Positions 63,134 to 64,000 of a DNA stretch of 64,000 nucleotides are shown here, piece after piece. The translations under genes and the position numbers were made by a program. The first letter of the stretch is position 1. Every line of letters begins with the position of its first letter. The notes beneath the pieces are model-generated. The model did not search any database and had not been told where the DNA came from. It saw only the letters and a program-made list of their open reading frames with translations. The DNA comes from Microbacterium sp. LWH11-1.2 (GTDB lineage Bacteria > Actinomycetota > Actinomycetes > Actinomycetales > Microbacteriaceae), in NCBI RefSeq assembly GCF_038397745.1, contig NZ_CP151636.1:3596001-3660000 (forward strand), written 5' to 3'.

Positions 63134-64000
63134 ATGGGACGCTCTCCATTCACTCTAGCCGCGGCGGTGACGGCCGCACTGCCCGGCGCGGAGGTCACGG
63201 GTGCTCGCCCTCTGAGCGCCGACGGCGACGGCCGGTTCGACTCGGCGGTCGCCTCTCTGGCCGACGGCCGTGAACTCGCGATCCGCGTCGCCGACGACGA
63301 GGAGGCCGCTCGAGAACTGGCCGCGGAGGCCCTGGCGCTGCGTGCCCTGACCGACGGCGCCCGCGCGATGCTGCCGTTCCAGGCGCCCGAGTACATCGGC
63401 GAGACATCGGTCGGCGCGGGCCGCGCGCTGGTGACCGAGCTCCTCCCCGGATTCCAGATCGACGCCTCGCTCGTCCCGGCCGGGCGTGGCGCGGCCGAAT
63501 CGATGGGTGCCGCGATCGCCGCCGTCCACGGGATGCCGACCTCGGTCGTCCGCGGAGCCGGTCTCGTGACCCGCTCGGCAGACGAGACCCGTGACGAGCT
63601 GAGCCGCCTCATCGACTCCGCAGCGGCGACGGGCCGGGTGCCCGCGCGCCTCACGGTGCGCTGGCGCGACGCCGTCGCCGACGACGACCTGTGGCGGTTC
63701 GAGTCGACCGTGGTCCTCGGTGGCGTCCAGGCGACCTCGTTCGTCTTCACGGATCACCCCGAGCGCGGCCCCGAGGTCACCGGCCTCGTCGGATGGCACG
63801 GGCTCTCCGTCGGCGATCCCGCCGTCGATCTCTCCTGGCTGTCGGCTGCACCGGATGCCGCGCCCGACGTGCACGCGACCTACGCGCGTGCGGTCGATCG
63901 CGCACCGGATCCCGGTCTCGAGGTCCGCGCACGACTGCTGGCAGAGCTCGAATTCGCGCGGTGGCTGGTGCACGGCGACGCGATGCGCCGGCCCGACATC
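63134..64000 (+). CDS. Aminoglycoside/macrolide phosphotransferase-like protein, partial and apparently degenerate
   Basis: 289 codons to the right edge; no stop within the window. N-lobe ELAIRVADDEE...AAEALALRAL and C-lobe AAVHGMP and GLSVGDPAVDLSWL match the APH fold. But the N-lobe lysine is Arg (LAIRV), the HGD catalytic loop is replaced by ESTVVLGGVQ, and the metal Asp of VIDxGD is missing (LVGWHG). Catalysis by the usual route therefore looks unlikely. Start ATG 63134 from -10 spacing; divergent from nudC. Confidence 0.75.
   Translation, partial: MGRSPFTLAAAVTAALPGAEVTGARPLSADGDGRFDSAVASLADGRELAIRVADDEEAARELAAEALALRALTDGARAMLPFQAPEYIGETSVGAGRALVTELLPGFQIDASLVPAGRGAAESMGAAIAAVHGMPTSVVRGAGLVTRSADETRDELSRLIDSAAATGRVPARLTVRWRDAVADDDLWRFESTVVLGGVQATSFVFTDHPERGPEVTGLVGWHGLSVGDPAVDLSWLSAAPDAAPDVHATYARAVDRAPDPGLEVRARLLAELEFARWLVHGDAMRRPDI

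Overview
The window is high-GC actinobacterial DNA, most likely from Microbacteriaceae (Microbacterium or a close relative). This rests on base composition, GTG/ATG starts with many apparently leaderless genes, and a typical actinobacterial gene set: UPF0182 giant membrane protein, YlbL-type PDZ-Lon protease, DUF2342 protein, LCP protein and purE/purK. There is no phage, IS element, rRNA or CRISPR array. The species call is inference; no search was possible.

About three quarters of the window (1-48390) is a cell-envelope glycopolymer region. At 1-7337 (minus strand): a WbpI/WecB-type UDP-sugar 2-epimerase, nucleotide-sugar dehydrogenase, acyltransferase with SGNH domain, UDP-galactopyranose mutase, a TagGH-like ABC exporter and a hexapeptide acetyltransferase. 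At 7411-14293 (plus): six genes with overlapping stop and start codons, encoding an SDR, a sugar aminotransferase, a HisH-like glutaminase, a HisF::WbpG fusion amidotransferase, a glycosyltransferase and a lipoprotein of the D-glucuronyl C5-epimerase family. At 14303-22722: glycosyltransferases, three of them close paralogues, and another acyltransferase. At 22747-27244 (minus): an acetyltransferase/aminotransferase/oxidoreductase trio resembling WbpD-WbpE-WbpB, followed by a PglK/MsbA-like flippase. At 27324-32004: a dolichol-phosphate-mannose-synthase-like GT2 with its DUF2304 partner, and a second TagGH-like exporter. At 32111-40067: a secreted FG-GAP protein, a GT, a DUF4012 protein, a sortase-type surface protein and an LCP ligase. 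At 43250-48390: three TagF/TagB-like glycerophosphotransferases and a GT2. Taken together, the genes look able to make amino- and uronic-acid-containing sugar nucleotides, assemble and modify polymers, export them by more than one route and attach them to peptidoglycan.

The rest is housekeeping: purE and purK, a PH-domain membrane protein and birA (40064-43253), an HtrA-like protease, a PLP aminotransferase, a nitrilase-family hydrolase, the initiator tRNA-Met, an NCS1 permease, the UPF0182 and YlbL proteins, a DUF2342 protein, a TOMM cyclodehydratase-like protein, a UvrD-type helicase, NudC and a phosphotransferase-like protein cut by the right edge.

Two regulatory themes recur. Many genes have a TANNNT-like -10 box 6-7 nt before the start codon, which predicts leaderless mRNAs. 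In three places that box is followed by a 9-21 codon mini-ORF whose stop overlaps or abuts the start of the real gene. The best candidates for something new are the HisH plus HisF::WbpG amidotransferase operon with its C5-epimerase lipoprotein, and these leaderless mini-ORFs.
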